From Gordionus sp. m RMFG-2023 (lineage: Eukaryota; Nematomorpha; Gordioida; Chordodea; Parachordodidae): a stretch of 64,000 nucleotides of DNA. Below are positions 50,501 to 61,779 of this stretch, in pieces (position 1 is the first letter of the stretch; every line of letters begins with the position of its first letter). The stretch spans positions 1,071,121-1,135,120 of the forward strand of contig NC_088779.1 in NCBI RefSeq assembly GCF_954871325.1. Reading direction: 5' to 3'. Below the pieces are notes generated by a model. It was not told the origin of the DNA. It was given only the letters and a program-made list of their open reading frames with translations, and ran no database searches. The position numbers were made by a program, and so were the translations under genes.

Positions 50501-53500
50501 TTTTACGTAGTTTTTAGGACTAAGATATCTGTTTTATTGTTTCTGAAACAGACAGTTTTGAGTTAAATTTTTAATATTTCAAGATTATAATTTTGTTATT
50601 ATTACAATCTCACTCATTATTTTCGAGACTGAGATTATTCGTGATGCGACAGTATATGAGTAATATGCTTCCTGAGATTAGTAAAGGCTAGTCGACGCCC
50701 CTGATATTAGGTTTATATATTGATTAGGGACTTGGGATGGGGGAGGGGGGTGTTATAGATATAAGGTATGGAATATTTTTTTATAGGCGAACATTGTGGG
50801 GATTATAAATTATAAGACCATGAAGTAAATAGAACAAAGATTATTAAAATTAATAAAGTAAAAGATCCCCCTCCTCCATTCTAAATTTTATTTATTTTGC
50901 TATAATTAAGCTAGTGGGATATTTAAATATTAACTCGCCTCTAAGTAAATTCAGCAATTGGGAGTTAATTTATTTGTTAAATTGTTTTAATAAATATTGG
51001 TGATTAAAAATTTGAATAAGAAAGAACAGACAAAAAATTTCATCAATTTAATTATATTATTATTAAATATAATCATATAATATATATATCTTTATATATA
51101 TTTTAAAAAAAAATTTGATGCTCCACCTCATGAAGTACATAAATATGGATCTATGAATAACGATTATATTACCTTTAAAAATTGCAATGGAACTCTAGGC
51201 GTTTATTCAATGGTTGATGATGGATTTAGTAAACCTTCAATATTATTAACATAAGCCATTATTTTATTATTGTATAATACTTTATTTTATGGATTTTTAA
51301 GGGAGTAACGAAATTTGTCAAAACGGTAAAAAGTTTAAAATAAATATGGACAATGAAATAATATTATTAAATTATATAATTATATAATAAATAATAATTG
51401 GTAAAAATCAAATTCATAAGATGATAAAAATCAAATATATTAAATAAAAAAGTATTATAATAAACAGATTAAATATTGTGACCAACTATTTTTTTTAGTA
51501 GGGTTCCCTAAAGGAGCCATATTTAGAATCTGAACATATCAATTTGCATTTTTTATACCTTATAAATTTTAGTTAAAAGTGAATATTATATATTTTTTTT
51601 TAACAAAAGTATAAAAAAAGCATCTAGATTTGCCTTACAAGTTACATTATCTCAGCTCTAGATATAAATATCTTAGATACCGATATAAGTATTTTAGATA
51701 CTACTAATATATGTATCTTAGATATAAGTTCTGATATAGAAACGGGAATCTTATTTAAAATTTTAAAAAGATAAGTATTCGCGGTACTGTTCTACTTAGT
51801 GTTGCGTAATCGGCTAAAAACTACGCCTAAGCCTAATAAGGCTAAGCCTAAAAATCGGCTAGGCCTAATTAGGCTAAGCCTAAAAATCGGCTAAGCCTAA
51901 TTAGGTAAGCCTAAAAATCGGCTAAGCCTAATTAGGTAAGCCTAAAAATCGTCTAAAACTAAAAATCGGCTAAGCCTAATTAGGTTAAGCCTAAAAATCG
52001 GCTAAGCCTATATAAATCTGCTAAAAATTAGTCAAAATTCTGCATCGATGCTTAGTATTAATTATTATTTATTTATTTTAGTAAAATAATTTATTTTATT
52101 TATATTTAATGTAAATATTTTATTATAATCAACAAATAAACATGATATGATTTAATATTTTTTATTTTATATTTTCAAATGAAAATAAATTTATTTATTT
52201 GATGTTATTTTAATAAAAAAAATAATATGCTGCTATATTGTAAAATTGTAATATTCTTTTTAATATAATTTATTAGTGATTTTCACAGTCTTCTTTATAA
52301 ATACATCTTTTATTGAGGAATTATATTGTAAATTTTATTAGATAAATAAACAATCTTTTAGGTGAAATCTTTTATCATTTTTTTAAAATTATCTTTTTTA
52401 TTAAATGAGGTGGATTTTATGAAACTTTTTTGATGATTTTATATGATCTTTTCAAGGATAATATTTTAATGTGACAATTGTCATAATCGTTATTTTATAA
52501 GTTTTTTGAATTTTTTTGAAGAAAATAGGTTAAAATAAGTATTAATAACATGTGTAAATATAAATTTAGTGAAGATGTACCAAAGAAAAGTGACAAATGT
52601 CATAATCGTTATTTTTAAAGTTTTTTAAATTTTTTTGACGACAATATGTTAAAATAAGTATTAATAACATGTTTAAATAAAAATTTAGTGAAGATGTACC
52701 ATAGAAAATTGACAATTGTCATAATCGTTATTTTTAAAGTTTTTTGAATTTTTTTGAAGAAAATAGGTTAAAATAAGTATTAATAACATGTGTAAATATA
52801 AATTTAGTGAAGATGTACCAATGAAAAGTGACATTTGTCATAATCGTTATTTTATAAGTTTTTTGAATTTTTTTGAAGAAAATAGGTTAAAATAAGTATT
52901 AATAACATGTGTAAATATAAATTTAGTGAAGATGTACCAATGAAAAGTGACATTTGTCATAATCGTTATTTTTAAAGTTTTTTGAATTTTTTTGAAGAAA
53001 ATATGTTAAAATAAGTAGTAAAAACATGTTTAAATAAAAACTTAGTGAAGATGTACCATAGAAAAGTGACAATTATCATAATCGTTATTTTATAAGTTTT
53101 TGGAATTTTTTGAAGAAAATATGTTAAAATAAGTATTAAAAACATGTTTAAATAAAAATTTAGTGAAGATGTACCATAGAAAAGTGACAATTGTCATAAT
53201 CGTTATTTTATAAGTTTTTTGAATTTTTTTGACGAAAATATGTTAAAATAAGTATTAATAACATGTGTAAATATAAATTTAGTGAAGACAATGAAAAGTG
53301 ACAATTGTCATATTCGTTATTTTTTAAATTTTTTTGACGAAAATATGTTAAAATAAGTATTAATAACATGTGTAAATATAAATTTAGTGAAGATGTACCA
53401 ATGAAAAGTGACAATTGTCATAATCGTTATTCTTAAAGTTTTTTGAATTTTTTTGACGAAAATATTTTAAAATATGTATATATAACATGTTTAAATAAAA

Positions 53501-56342
53501 ATTTAATGAAGATGTACTCTAGATAAGCGACAATTGTCATAATCATTATTTTTCAAGTTTTTTGATTTTTGTTGACGAAAATATGTTAAAATGAGTAATA
53601 AAAACATGTTTAAATAAAAATTTAGTGAAGATGTACTATAGAAGAGTGACAATTGTCATAATCGTTATTTTTAAAATTTCTTTGATGTAAATGGGTAAAA
53701 ATATAGATTGTAAAATTAAAATTGCCTGAGTATATGCCATAGAAAAACATATGGTAATAATAGATTCTTCCCCAAAAACAGGAGCAAATTGGCATTTTAT
53801 TACATTTGTTCATCGGGTCAGAAATTAATATGCAAAATTTATATCATAATCTAATCCTAAGTTAGAAATTATTATTTTTTTACCAATTTTCACCAGACAA
53901 TCTTGTTTAAAATTTGGGTAAACTTTTTTTTCTATTTTAAAATCAATATCGATGCAAGTTAACTATTTTCGAAAAAAAAATCAAAAAACTTTAAAAATAA
54001 CGATTATGACAATTGTCGCTTATCTAGAGTACATCTTCACTAAATTTTTATTTAAACATGTTATCAATACTTATTTTAAAATATCTTTGTCAATAAAATT
54101 CAAAAAACTTTAAAAATAACGATTATGACAATTGTCACTTTTCATTGGTACATCTTCACTAAATTTATATTTACACATGTTATTAATACTTATTTTAACA
54201 TATTTTCGTCTAAAAAATTCAAAAAATTAAAAATAACGATTATGACAATTGTCACTTTTCTATGGCACATCTTCACTAAATTTTAATTTAAACATGTTTT
54301 TAATATTTATTTTAACATATTTTCTTCAAAAAAATTCAAAAAACTTTAAAAATAACAATTATGACAAATGTCACTTTTCATTGGTACTTCTTCACTAAAT
54401 TTATATTTACACATGTTATTAATACTTATTTTAACATATTTTCTTCAAAAAAATTCAAAAAACTTTAAAATTAACGATTATGACAAATGTCACTTTTCAT
54501 TGGTACATCTTCACTAAATTTATATTTACACATGTTATTAATACTTATTTTAACATATTTTCGTCAAAAAAATTCAAAAAACTTTAAAAATAGCGATTAT
54601 GACAATTGTCAGTTTTCTATGGTACATCTTCACTAAATTTATATTTACACATGTTATTAATACTTATTTTAACATATTTTCGTCAAAAAAATTCAAAAAA
54701 CTTTAAAAATAACGATTATGACAATTGTCACTTTTCTATGGTACATCTTCACTAAATTTATATTTACACATGTTATTAATACTTATTTTAACATATTTTC
54801 GTCAAAAAAATTTAAAAAACTTTAAATAAGCGATTATGACAATTGTCACTCTTCACTAAATTTATATTTACACATGTTATTAATACTTATTTTAACATAT
54901 TTTCGTCAAAAAATTCAAAAAACTTTAAAAATAACGATTATGACAATTGTCACTTTTCTATGGTACATCTTCACTAAATTTATATTTACACATGTTATTA
55001 ATACTTATTTTAACAAATTTTCGTCAAAAAAATTTAAAAAACTTTAAAATTAACCATTATGACAATTGTCACTTTTCAATGGTACATCTTCACTAAATTT
55101 ATATTTACACATGTTATTAATTCTTATTTTAACATATTTTCATCAAAAAAATTCGAAAAACTTTAAAAATAACGATTATGACAATTGTCACTTTTCATTG
55201 GTACATCTTCACTAAATTTGTATTTACACATGTTATTAATACTTATTTTAACATACTTCCTTCAAAAAAATTCAAAAAACTTATAAAAGAACGATTATGA
55301 CAATTGTCACATTAAAATATTATCTTTAAAAAGATCATATAAAATAACATCAAAAAAGTTTCATAAAATCCACCTTATTTAATAATAAATAGATAATTTT
55401 AAAAAAATGATAAAAGATTTCACCTAAAAGATAGTTTATTTATCTAATAAAATTTACAATATAATTCCTCAATAAAAGATGTATTTACAAAGAAGATTGT
55501 GAAAATCACTAATAAATTATATTATAAAGAATATTACATTTTTACAATATAGCAGCATATTATTTTTTTTATTAAAATAACATCAAATAAATAAATTTAT
55601 TTTCATTTCAAAATATAATAATATAAATAAAAAATATTAAATCATATCATGTTTATTTGTTGATAATAATAAAATATTTACATTAAATATAAATAAAATA
55701 AATTATTTTACTAAAATAAATAAATAATAATTAATGCTAAGCATCGATGCAGAATTTTGACTAATTTATTTTAGCCAATTTTTAGGCTTAGCCCATTTTT
55801 AGGCTTAGCCAATTTTTAGGCTTAGCCGATTTTTAGGCTTAGCCAATTTTTGAAAGCTTAGCCAATTTTTAGGCTTAGCCGATTTTTAGGCTTAGCCTAA
55901 TTAGGCTTAGCCGATTTTTCCACCTAAAATCTCGGCTAAGCCGTTTTTAGTCGGCTAAAATTAGCCGATTACGCAACACTAGTTCTACTCATTTAAAATT
56001 ATGCCAAATTTAAATTATTACCATATATTTAATAAAAAATAATACTTAAAAGATTTTATTGATGAAAACGTTCCATTTCCGGTTCCATCACAACTACCAC
56101 CTACCTATTCTACAATCCCTACAGTTCCACCTTTGATCTTCCTTTTACATACTATAGATTTTGATAGATATCATAACTATAGAATTTATAGGCTTAACAA
56201 CATTGAAACTAATTATATAGTAAAGGCATTGGTAAGAAGCAATTTTTCTAATTGTAACATATATATTATATTTTTAATAAATGATTTTTAGCGTATAGCT
56301 AACAATCAAAGTTCTATTGCCTTGTTCTGGACTAGCTATTAA
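47528..56342 (+). CDS. Gene E: divergent small secreted protein, five exons, complete (128 aa)
   Basis: Exons are 47528-47585, 49373-49450, 51136-51228, 56125-56231 and 56292-56342 (58+78+93+107+51 = 387 nt). All introns are GT..AG, phases 1,1,1,0, and the frame is open to TAA. The leader MIISIWCLLILIIDYHVLL is followed by split Gly20 and Cys21. Exon 2 has CEINTFYNGTLLERQI and LLFDY; exon 3 GSMNNDYITFKNCNGTL and DDGF; exon 4 PPLIFLLHT and YRLNNIETNYIVKAL; exon 5 RIANNQSSIALFWTSY. It is the most diverged copy, yet exon sizes, phases and both cysteines are kept, which implies selection. A 387-nt message is spread over 8.8 kb because intron 1 has a pogo-like MITE, intron 2 a hAT-like element and intron 3 a 4.2-kb foldback element. 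The exon-4 acceptor (CTACAG after a pyrimidine tract) is my choice by phase and homology. Confidence 0.75.
48178..48865. mobile_element. Possible pogo/Tigger-like MITE in intron 1 of gene E
   Basis: The left end, ACAGTCAAGCCGTGTCTAAT followed by GGCACCTGGGACC, resembles the CAGT.AA.CC.G..TAA..GGCACC ends of pogo-group elements. The right end carries AAATTAGGGAGTTGCC and ATACAGG, roughly its inverse. A related CAGT/ACCTGTCTAATATGGGCACC stretch at 47620 suggests a second, partial copy. No transposase is seen. Confidence 0.42.
49641..50703 (+). mobile_element. hAT-like element X2 in intron 2 of gene E
   Basis: Starts CAGTGGCGTCGCTAGGGG with CGCAGGGCCTCGAGCC and ends GGCTAGTCGACGCCCCTG. It is the same family as X1, X3 and X4. 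The flanks ATATGGTT and ATATTAGG only partly agree as a target duplication. Its body follows X3 except at 50375-50470, where an exon-2-like segment replaces the family sequence. Confidence 0.78.
50387..50466 (+). pseudogene. Exon-2-like segment inside element X2
   Basis: After GAAG, the sequence reads as RDIYLLYNGTLLERLITN, matching the exon 2 of E about 1 kb upstream (CEINTFYNGTLLERQITN). The conserved Cys is Arg here, and the nearest downstream GT would change the phase, so normal use as an exon is unlikely. Capture of an exon piece by the element, or gene conversion into it, would explain it. Confidence 0.65.
50704..51135. other. End of intron 2 of gene E
   Basis: A+T-rich noncoding sequence with a G-run at 50737-50750. 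The last bases before exon 3 read TCATGAAG, as in gene G. Confidence 0.4.
52455..53690 (+). repeat. Left ~118-bp satellite array, about 11 units
   Basis: Units recur near 52471, 52591, 52709, 52828, 52947, 53065, 53184, 53298, 53408, 53529 and 53647. Each is marked by TGACAATTGTCATAATCG (some with AAATGT or ATTTGT) and then GTTTTTTGAATTTTTTTGA, ATGTTAAAATAAGTA, TAACATGTGTAAATA and TTTAGTGAAGATGTACCA. The unit near 53298 is shortened. Confidence 0.9.
53985..55320 (-). repeat. Right ~118-bp satellite array, about 12 units, inverted
   Basis: Reverse-oriented units recur near 54001, 54119, 54237, 54356, 54475, 54593, 54713, 54831 (shortened), 54936, 55055, 55173 and 55291. Each is marked by CGATTATGACAATTGTCAC and TGGTACATCTTCACTAAAT. 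Neighbouring units are very similar, as expected from local amplification. Confidence 0.9.
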
Positions 56343-56387
56343 AAAATATTTTCCATAGAAAAAATCATTATAAATTAATATTTTTTT

Positions 56388-56520
56388 GGGTCAGCTTATG
56401 TAGCAGATTATATAAACTTTTAATAAGGTGATGGGTTCTTATGAAAAAATAAAATAATATTTAGCAGATTATGTAAGCTTTAATAAGGTGGCGGGTTCTT
56501 ATGAGATAATAAAATAATTC
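56388..56520 (+). repeat. ~62-bp direct repeat in the 3' flank of gene E
   Basis: Two units containing TAGCAGATTAT.TAA..TTTAATAAGGTG.(T/C)GGGTTCTTATGA and then ATAAAATAAT. Each carries an AATAAA-like word and may serve as a poly(A) signal. A single related unit follows F at 46140-46190. Confidence 0.6.
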
Positions 56521-56689
56521 TAACCTTAATTATCCTAATTTTGTTTATAATAGACCCTTTATTCTAATTTCAAATTCATTTGATATATGAGCATAAATAA
56601 TAATTAAATATACATACCCAAAAAATATATACTTATACCTATAAATTTTCCCAAAATTAAACCTTTCCCAAAATCCTACCTTCAGCCTC

Positions 56690-58655
56690 ATCGTGGCGTG
56701 GGAATGGCGTGGGAGTGACAACGTCTTTTGGCGGCTAATGGAGGTTTAAAAGGTTTCCTGTGATCTGGGTCGTCTCCTTGATGGTGTTACACTTAAAGGG
56801 GTTGATGTCAGGAAGGGCATCCGATGGTAAAATTCTGCCACAAAATGATTACAACAAAGCATGCGCCGGATATAGCCCAAAATACCCCGTGGTCCTCCGC
56901 ATCCACCTACGACAAAAAGAAGGATGGGAAACCTGGTGGAACCACGATTCATGAAAATGAAACTTATGACGGCCATAAACGACCTGATAATAAGTGGAGA
57001 AACTAGTTTACGAGGGGTAGAGGGTTCGCGACATGGATGTTGGGAATACAACGAGAAGAGCGGGAGAAGTGGTCGATGTATTGCATAAAAGGTATATAGA
57101 TGTGTGCTGAGGAGACCAGGTGGAAAGGTAATGGCGCAAGAACGATTGGCAAGACTAGTGAAAAGAATAAATTCTTTTGGCAAGGAAGTAAAGATGGTAA
57201 GGTTGGAGTGCGGTACTAGTTGCGGATAAATTCGTAGAAAAAGTAGTCGAAGTGAGAAGGTTAAAAAACCAGATAATGGTTATATGATTTTTGGTAGAAA
57301 GCTATATAATATTGTTTCGACATATGTTCCTTAGGTTGAAAGAAGTGAAGAAGAGAAAGATATATTTTGGGACAGTTTATTGGGGGCGACATAGAGATAA
57401 GCAAATAATGAGGGGATTATCTTGGCTGGTGATCTGAATGGACATGTGGGAGCAAGTAGTGAGGGTTATGAAAGAGTTCATGGAGGATTCAGTTACGGCA
57501 TGAGAAATCTAGAAGGGGAGAGGATTTTATATTTTAGTGATTCTATGGATATGATTGTCTTTAAATACAATGTTTAAGAAATAATCAGAGAAGCTAGTGG
57601 CTTAATCGTGTAGTCCCCAAAAGTGTAGTGGATTACGCGATATTAAGGAGATGTGATAGAAGTATAGTAAAAAAAATGTAAAACTGATACCAGGAGATGA
57701 ATGCATTAATCAGCAGAGACTAGTTATAGGAGATCTTACTTTAAAGGCGCCAGAATTACTAAAAGAAAGTTTGTGCCAAAGCTGATATGCAAATTTAGCA
57801 AGGACGAAATAAAGAGAGCAGAGAAAAAAATGAAAAAAGGGAAGGCATCGAGTTTAACACGGATGGTAACATGTTTAAAGGTTCTGATGACGTAGATATT
57901 GAATGGTTAATGAATTTAGCCAATCAAATTGTCACAGAAGGAACTATCCCCGAGGACTGGTGAAAAAGTATAATTATCCCAGTATACAAGTAGCATGGTG
58001 ATCCTTTAGATTGCGAGTCTTAGAGAGATTAAACTCTTGGAATCAGTAAAGGTATTTGAGAGGGTGTTAGAGAAGCGGATGAGGGAACAAACAAAATGAT
58101 AAAATTCAGTTTGTTCGCTATTCCTTGCTAGTCTTTTTCGCTCTCAGAGATACCCCACACATCCATCTAATCATCCTCATCTCTGTTCTTTCTAATTTGG
58201 TTTCATGAGTCGCTTTTATTGCCCATGTTTTCCGCTATAAACTACACAACTCCTCACTCAGCTTAGGTAGACTTTCCCCTTTCACTTAAGAGAGACATTT
58301 TTATTTGTTAGAATAAACAACATCTCTCTGAACTTGTTCTATGCTTGTCTGACCCTTGCAACAAAATCTACACCACCATCTGCGTTTAGCATATCACCCA
58401 AATAACAAAACGTATTCACCTTCCCTAGGCAATCCATAACCAACATCCAAACTACCATTTTCTATGTTATCTATTATCAAGGCCACTTACCGGATTCCTC
58501 CATCTTTAGACTTTCTCCACCAATCATAACCTTTGTCTTTGCTGCATTCATTTTCAGTTAATTTGCTCCCATTGTTTGCCATTAATGCAAGGCCATCTGC
58601 ATATAAGGGAAGTTCTTCACGCATTTCTCTAGCCACCGCATCCATTAATAAGATT
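56690..58655. mobile_element. RTE-like LINE in two convergent halves
   Basis: Plus-strand half (56690-58095): a G+C-richer 5' leader with GGTTGATGTCAGGAAGGGCA, then an APE-type endonuclease with decayed frames, recognisable as GEVVDVLHKR, EETRWKGNGARTIGK, LAGDLNGHVG and YERVHGGFSYGMRN. The start of RT follows (KFSKDEIKRAEKKMKKGKAS, TIPEDW). Minus-strand half (58655-58105): the later RT part, with LYADGLALM, NTFCYLGDMLNADGGVDFV and TEMRMIRWMCGVSLRAKK. The halves face each other at a short inverted repeat GAACAAAC / GTTTGTTC (58088-58120). The middle RT motifs are missing. Several stops and frame changes make it inactive. The motif set is that of RTE-type LINEs. Confidence 0.8.
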
Positions 58656-61600
58656 GGGTATTAAAATGATTGGTTAGGGAGTGAGTTCATAGGGTTCCAG
58701 TGAGAAAGAAATATTTAAGGCCTCAACGTTTTATTGATGATTAAATTAATAGCATAGTACCTGGGTTAGCTGCCTGAAAAGGATCAATGTAGAGTTGGGA
58801 GGCCTAGAATTTGATATTAGTACTACAGTGAGCATATCTCGTTTGTGTTATAGTTTCGCAGGGTAATCAATAGCGATTCTAAGATCTGTCATGTAAGAGG
58901 TCTAGATTATATTTATAACTATTTATAAGATAGCATGTAGCTTAAAGTGTAATTATTTATTCTGGAAAAGATGTCGTGTATTGCCACCATTCTGTGGCTG
59001 TGGTTTGGATTTGGGTAGAGAATAATATGAATCTAGTTTAAACAGTTTAAAATATACGTATTTTAATTTATCAATTGCTAATTATATATAGAATTAGAAT
59101 ATGAGTTATTTGAGAGATTTCTGCTCTGAATCAATGATAGTGTCCCAAGATTTAACAAAATTTATGACTGTAGATAGGAAAATTAAAACGCTGAGTGATA
59201 TATATGGGGATCTAAAAATCCAATGTGCTTTCCTGAAGGGGCAGTTTGTATCCAAGAGAGTGTGAGAATATAAAATTTTAAATATAAAGAATATTTTTAG
59301 ATATATTCGTCAAATAATATTTCAGAGGACATAGAACTTTAAAATATTTGATTTGATAAAAAAAAAATAGATAAAATGCCTAATAAGCGGCTAAATGTTT
59401 GAATATATCTTTTATTCTATTATTTGACTAATTTATCTCGTTTTTCTACAACAAATTTATTTTTGGAGCAGTTATTGGATAAAAGATAGAGTGACAACCT
59501 CTTTATAGAAGTTATATGGTTCATGGTTGTACGTATTTTTATCATCTCATCATAAGAATCAAGATCGGACAAAATAATACAGGAACTAAAAGATTTCCCT
59601 CCTGAAAACCTAGTTTATACAGAATAAATAAATTGTTCACATTGTCCAGGGACACTGAGTCCTATCTGGTTAGGTTTAGGTAGATCAGACAGAAATGATT
59701 TTATATGAGAATAAATTTATTATGAAATTATTTGTTACTGACCCTACAGAAGAAGTCCTTATTTGTTTTGCGCAAAGTTATCAACCTAAATATCAAGGTC
59801 CTAGCTAGATTCGACAAATGCAATATAATTTATTAATAACAACATTCATATAATTTAAAATAATTGTAGTATATACATATATATATATTAATCAATAAAT
59901 TTATTATAAAGAATTATTGTTGGTCTTGCAGTATAATTATTTTAGTAGTTCTGTTTGGCGTGAAAAATGACTTTGTTTCTAGGCAATATATAGAGTTGTC
60001 GATGTTTAATATCTATAATTCGATATATAAATACATCCTTACAGCAATTGCCCTATTCTAAAAATGTAATTGATAGCCCTTTCAACCCCCAATAAATTTA
60101 ACACTCATTAAATGGTTACTCCATTTAAATGCCTATCTCCTACCCCCCCTTCAAAAAATTTTAATTAAAGTGCTACTCCCCTTCCCCTGTTCACGGAGAT
60201 GTTGAAAGCTGGGTTAATATTGCGGATTTTTGTTTTCAATGAGCTTAGCCATTTTTTTATCTATCGAAGGTTTACTTAAAGGTTTCATAGATTCTCTGAG
60301 AATATCTAAGTAAATTAAATTGTTTGAGTTGAGTGTTATTTTTAATTCTTTATTTCAATTGTAATTTTTATGAAAGAAGATATAGATAAATGATAAAGTA
60401 ATTTTACAAATATCCTAACTTTTAATATTGTTAATTAAGAAGGTCAATACAACTATGTTATGTAAAATAAAATAGTTGATTCCAGAATGTGAGCTATAGT
60501 AGGCGAAAAAAAAACCTTTAATCAGAAATTGATTTACCTGTTCTTATGCCTGTGCCTATACATGGATTGATGCGATATTATTTTAACTTGTAATTATAGA
60601 TTTAGAAATGAATTCCGTATTGGTGTTATTAATTAAAAAGAAAAATGTGAAGGAGGCATGCCAAGCTCATCATATATTTTTTTTTAAAAAAGAGGCATAC
60701 CTTGACAGTTAAGACCATTTTCTTTTATGAGAGATAATATTCTGGCAAGTGAGACGTTTTTATCATTAAATAATTAATTTTCTTTACTTTTTTACTTACA
60801 CAAAATATATATTACATCATACGGTTTAGTAAACGCATCGTCCTACCCATATAAATTAGCAGAACTAGGTTCGGAACTCTTATAGTTAAGTAAATATGAG
60901 AATAGTTTAGCACATTATTTGGAAAGATGCAATTACCTGTACACAGGCAAAGCCAATTAATTAAAGAAAATAAGATGCAAGAAAAAGTTCCATACCCGAT
61001 TAAATATAAAATTTGATTAAGCAGGGATTTGGTGGGGATAATTTTACTTTCATTTTATATTGTAATGGAGAAAGGAATATTTAGACCACAAATATAAGAT
61101 TATATGACAATGCCAATATAAAGACGATCACTTATCAATTTAACTAATACTGCGCACAAATTAATGATATATCAAGGCGCATAGCCTACGGGAGATTTGT
61201 GGGGGAAGGGGGGATTGGTAGTAAGGGAAAACTCCTCCATTCCATAACAAAAAATGTTGAAAAAATATAAAAGGGCTTTATGAATTGTGAATTACAAAGT
61301 ATTCTATTTTAATTGGATTATATTGTATTCTAAATTTTAGCAAAAAGCGAAATTAATTTATTATTTCTTGTATATTAATATTTTATCTCATTCAAAGTAT
61401 ATTATCTTACATTTTTTAGCCAATATTTAATTTATCTCTACTAATGACTATAGAATATCTAGAGTGTATGTAATGTTCACATACCAAATAGACAAAATTT
61501 GGTGAATATAATTATTTCTGAGAATTTCTTGTGCTAGAGAAAGTGTTGCGTTATTCTAATTTCTTAATCTTATTATATATTTTTATAATCTAATTTTTTG

Positions 61601-61779
61601 TTATTTGTTATAATCTAATTTTATTTTATAAACGGCGTAACCTTACTTTTTTATATATTATTTGACTTTTTTGTATTTTAGAAAATGTATATATACCTTT
61701 AGAAAAGAAAAAGAAAGGAGTTAATAAAATATATTTTTTATTTAATAAAGTTAATAAAACATATTTATTATTCACCGGC
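58656..61779. other. Noncoding stretch between the LINE and the Gypsy element
   Basis: No gene was recognised. 58670-59050 has near-average base composition and might be further repeat sequence. 60055-60190 has C-rich words (CCTACCCCCCTTC, CTCCCCTTCCCCTG) of unknown origin. 61180-61250 has GGGGGAAGGGGGG. The long terminal repeat of the Gypsy element may lie in the right part, but I could not delimit it without the other end. Confidence 0.4.

Larger units (their letters stand above)
51797..55981. mobile_element. 4.2-kb foldback hAT-like element with satellite arms, in intron 3 of gene E
   Basis: The ends are perfect inverted repeats: TAGTGTTGCGTAATCGGC on the left and its reverse complement on the right. 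An exact 8-bp target duplication GTTCTACT is present at 51789-51796 and 55982-55989. From each end inward it has: a minisatellite of GCCTAAAAATCGGCTAA units; about 430 bp of inverted subterminal sequence; then a tandem array in mirrored orientation. A ~280-bp unique centre (53690-53970) separates the arms. No protein-coding frame exists; small frames inside are satellite by-products. The 8-bp duplication suggests hAT transposase mobilised it. Nearly the whole element could fold into a ~2-kb hairpin as RNA or single-stranded DNA. Confidence 0.85.

Noticed and set aside
52972-53414. Two similar minus-strand frames of 68-72 codons
   Set aside because: They are read from tandem satellite units, and the similarity comes from the repeat.
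52455-55320. Regular repeats that could suggest a CRISPR array
   Set aside because: Whole ~118-bp units repeat with no variable spacers, arms are mirrored inside a transposon, and the DNA is eukaryotic.
56746-57183. 145-codon minus-strand frame
   Set aside because: It is antisense to the leader and endonuclease region of the RTE-like LINE and shows no motif of its own.
56690-58655. Twin-priming inversion as the origin of the LINE structure
   Set aside because: Twin priming places the inverted 5' part so that the halves diverge from the junction; here they converge.
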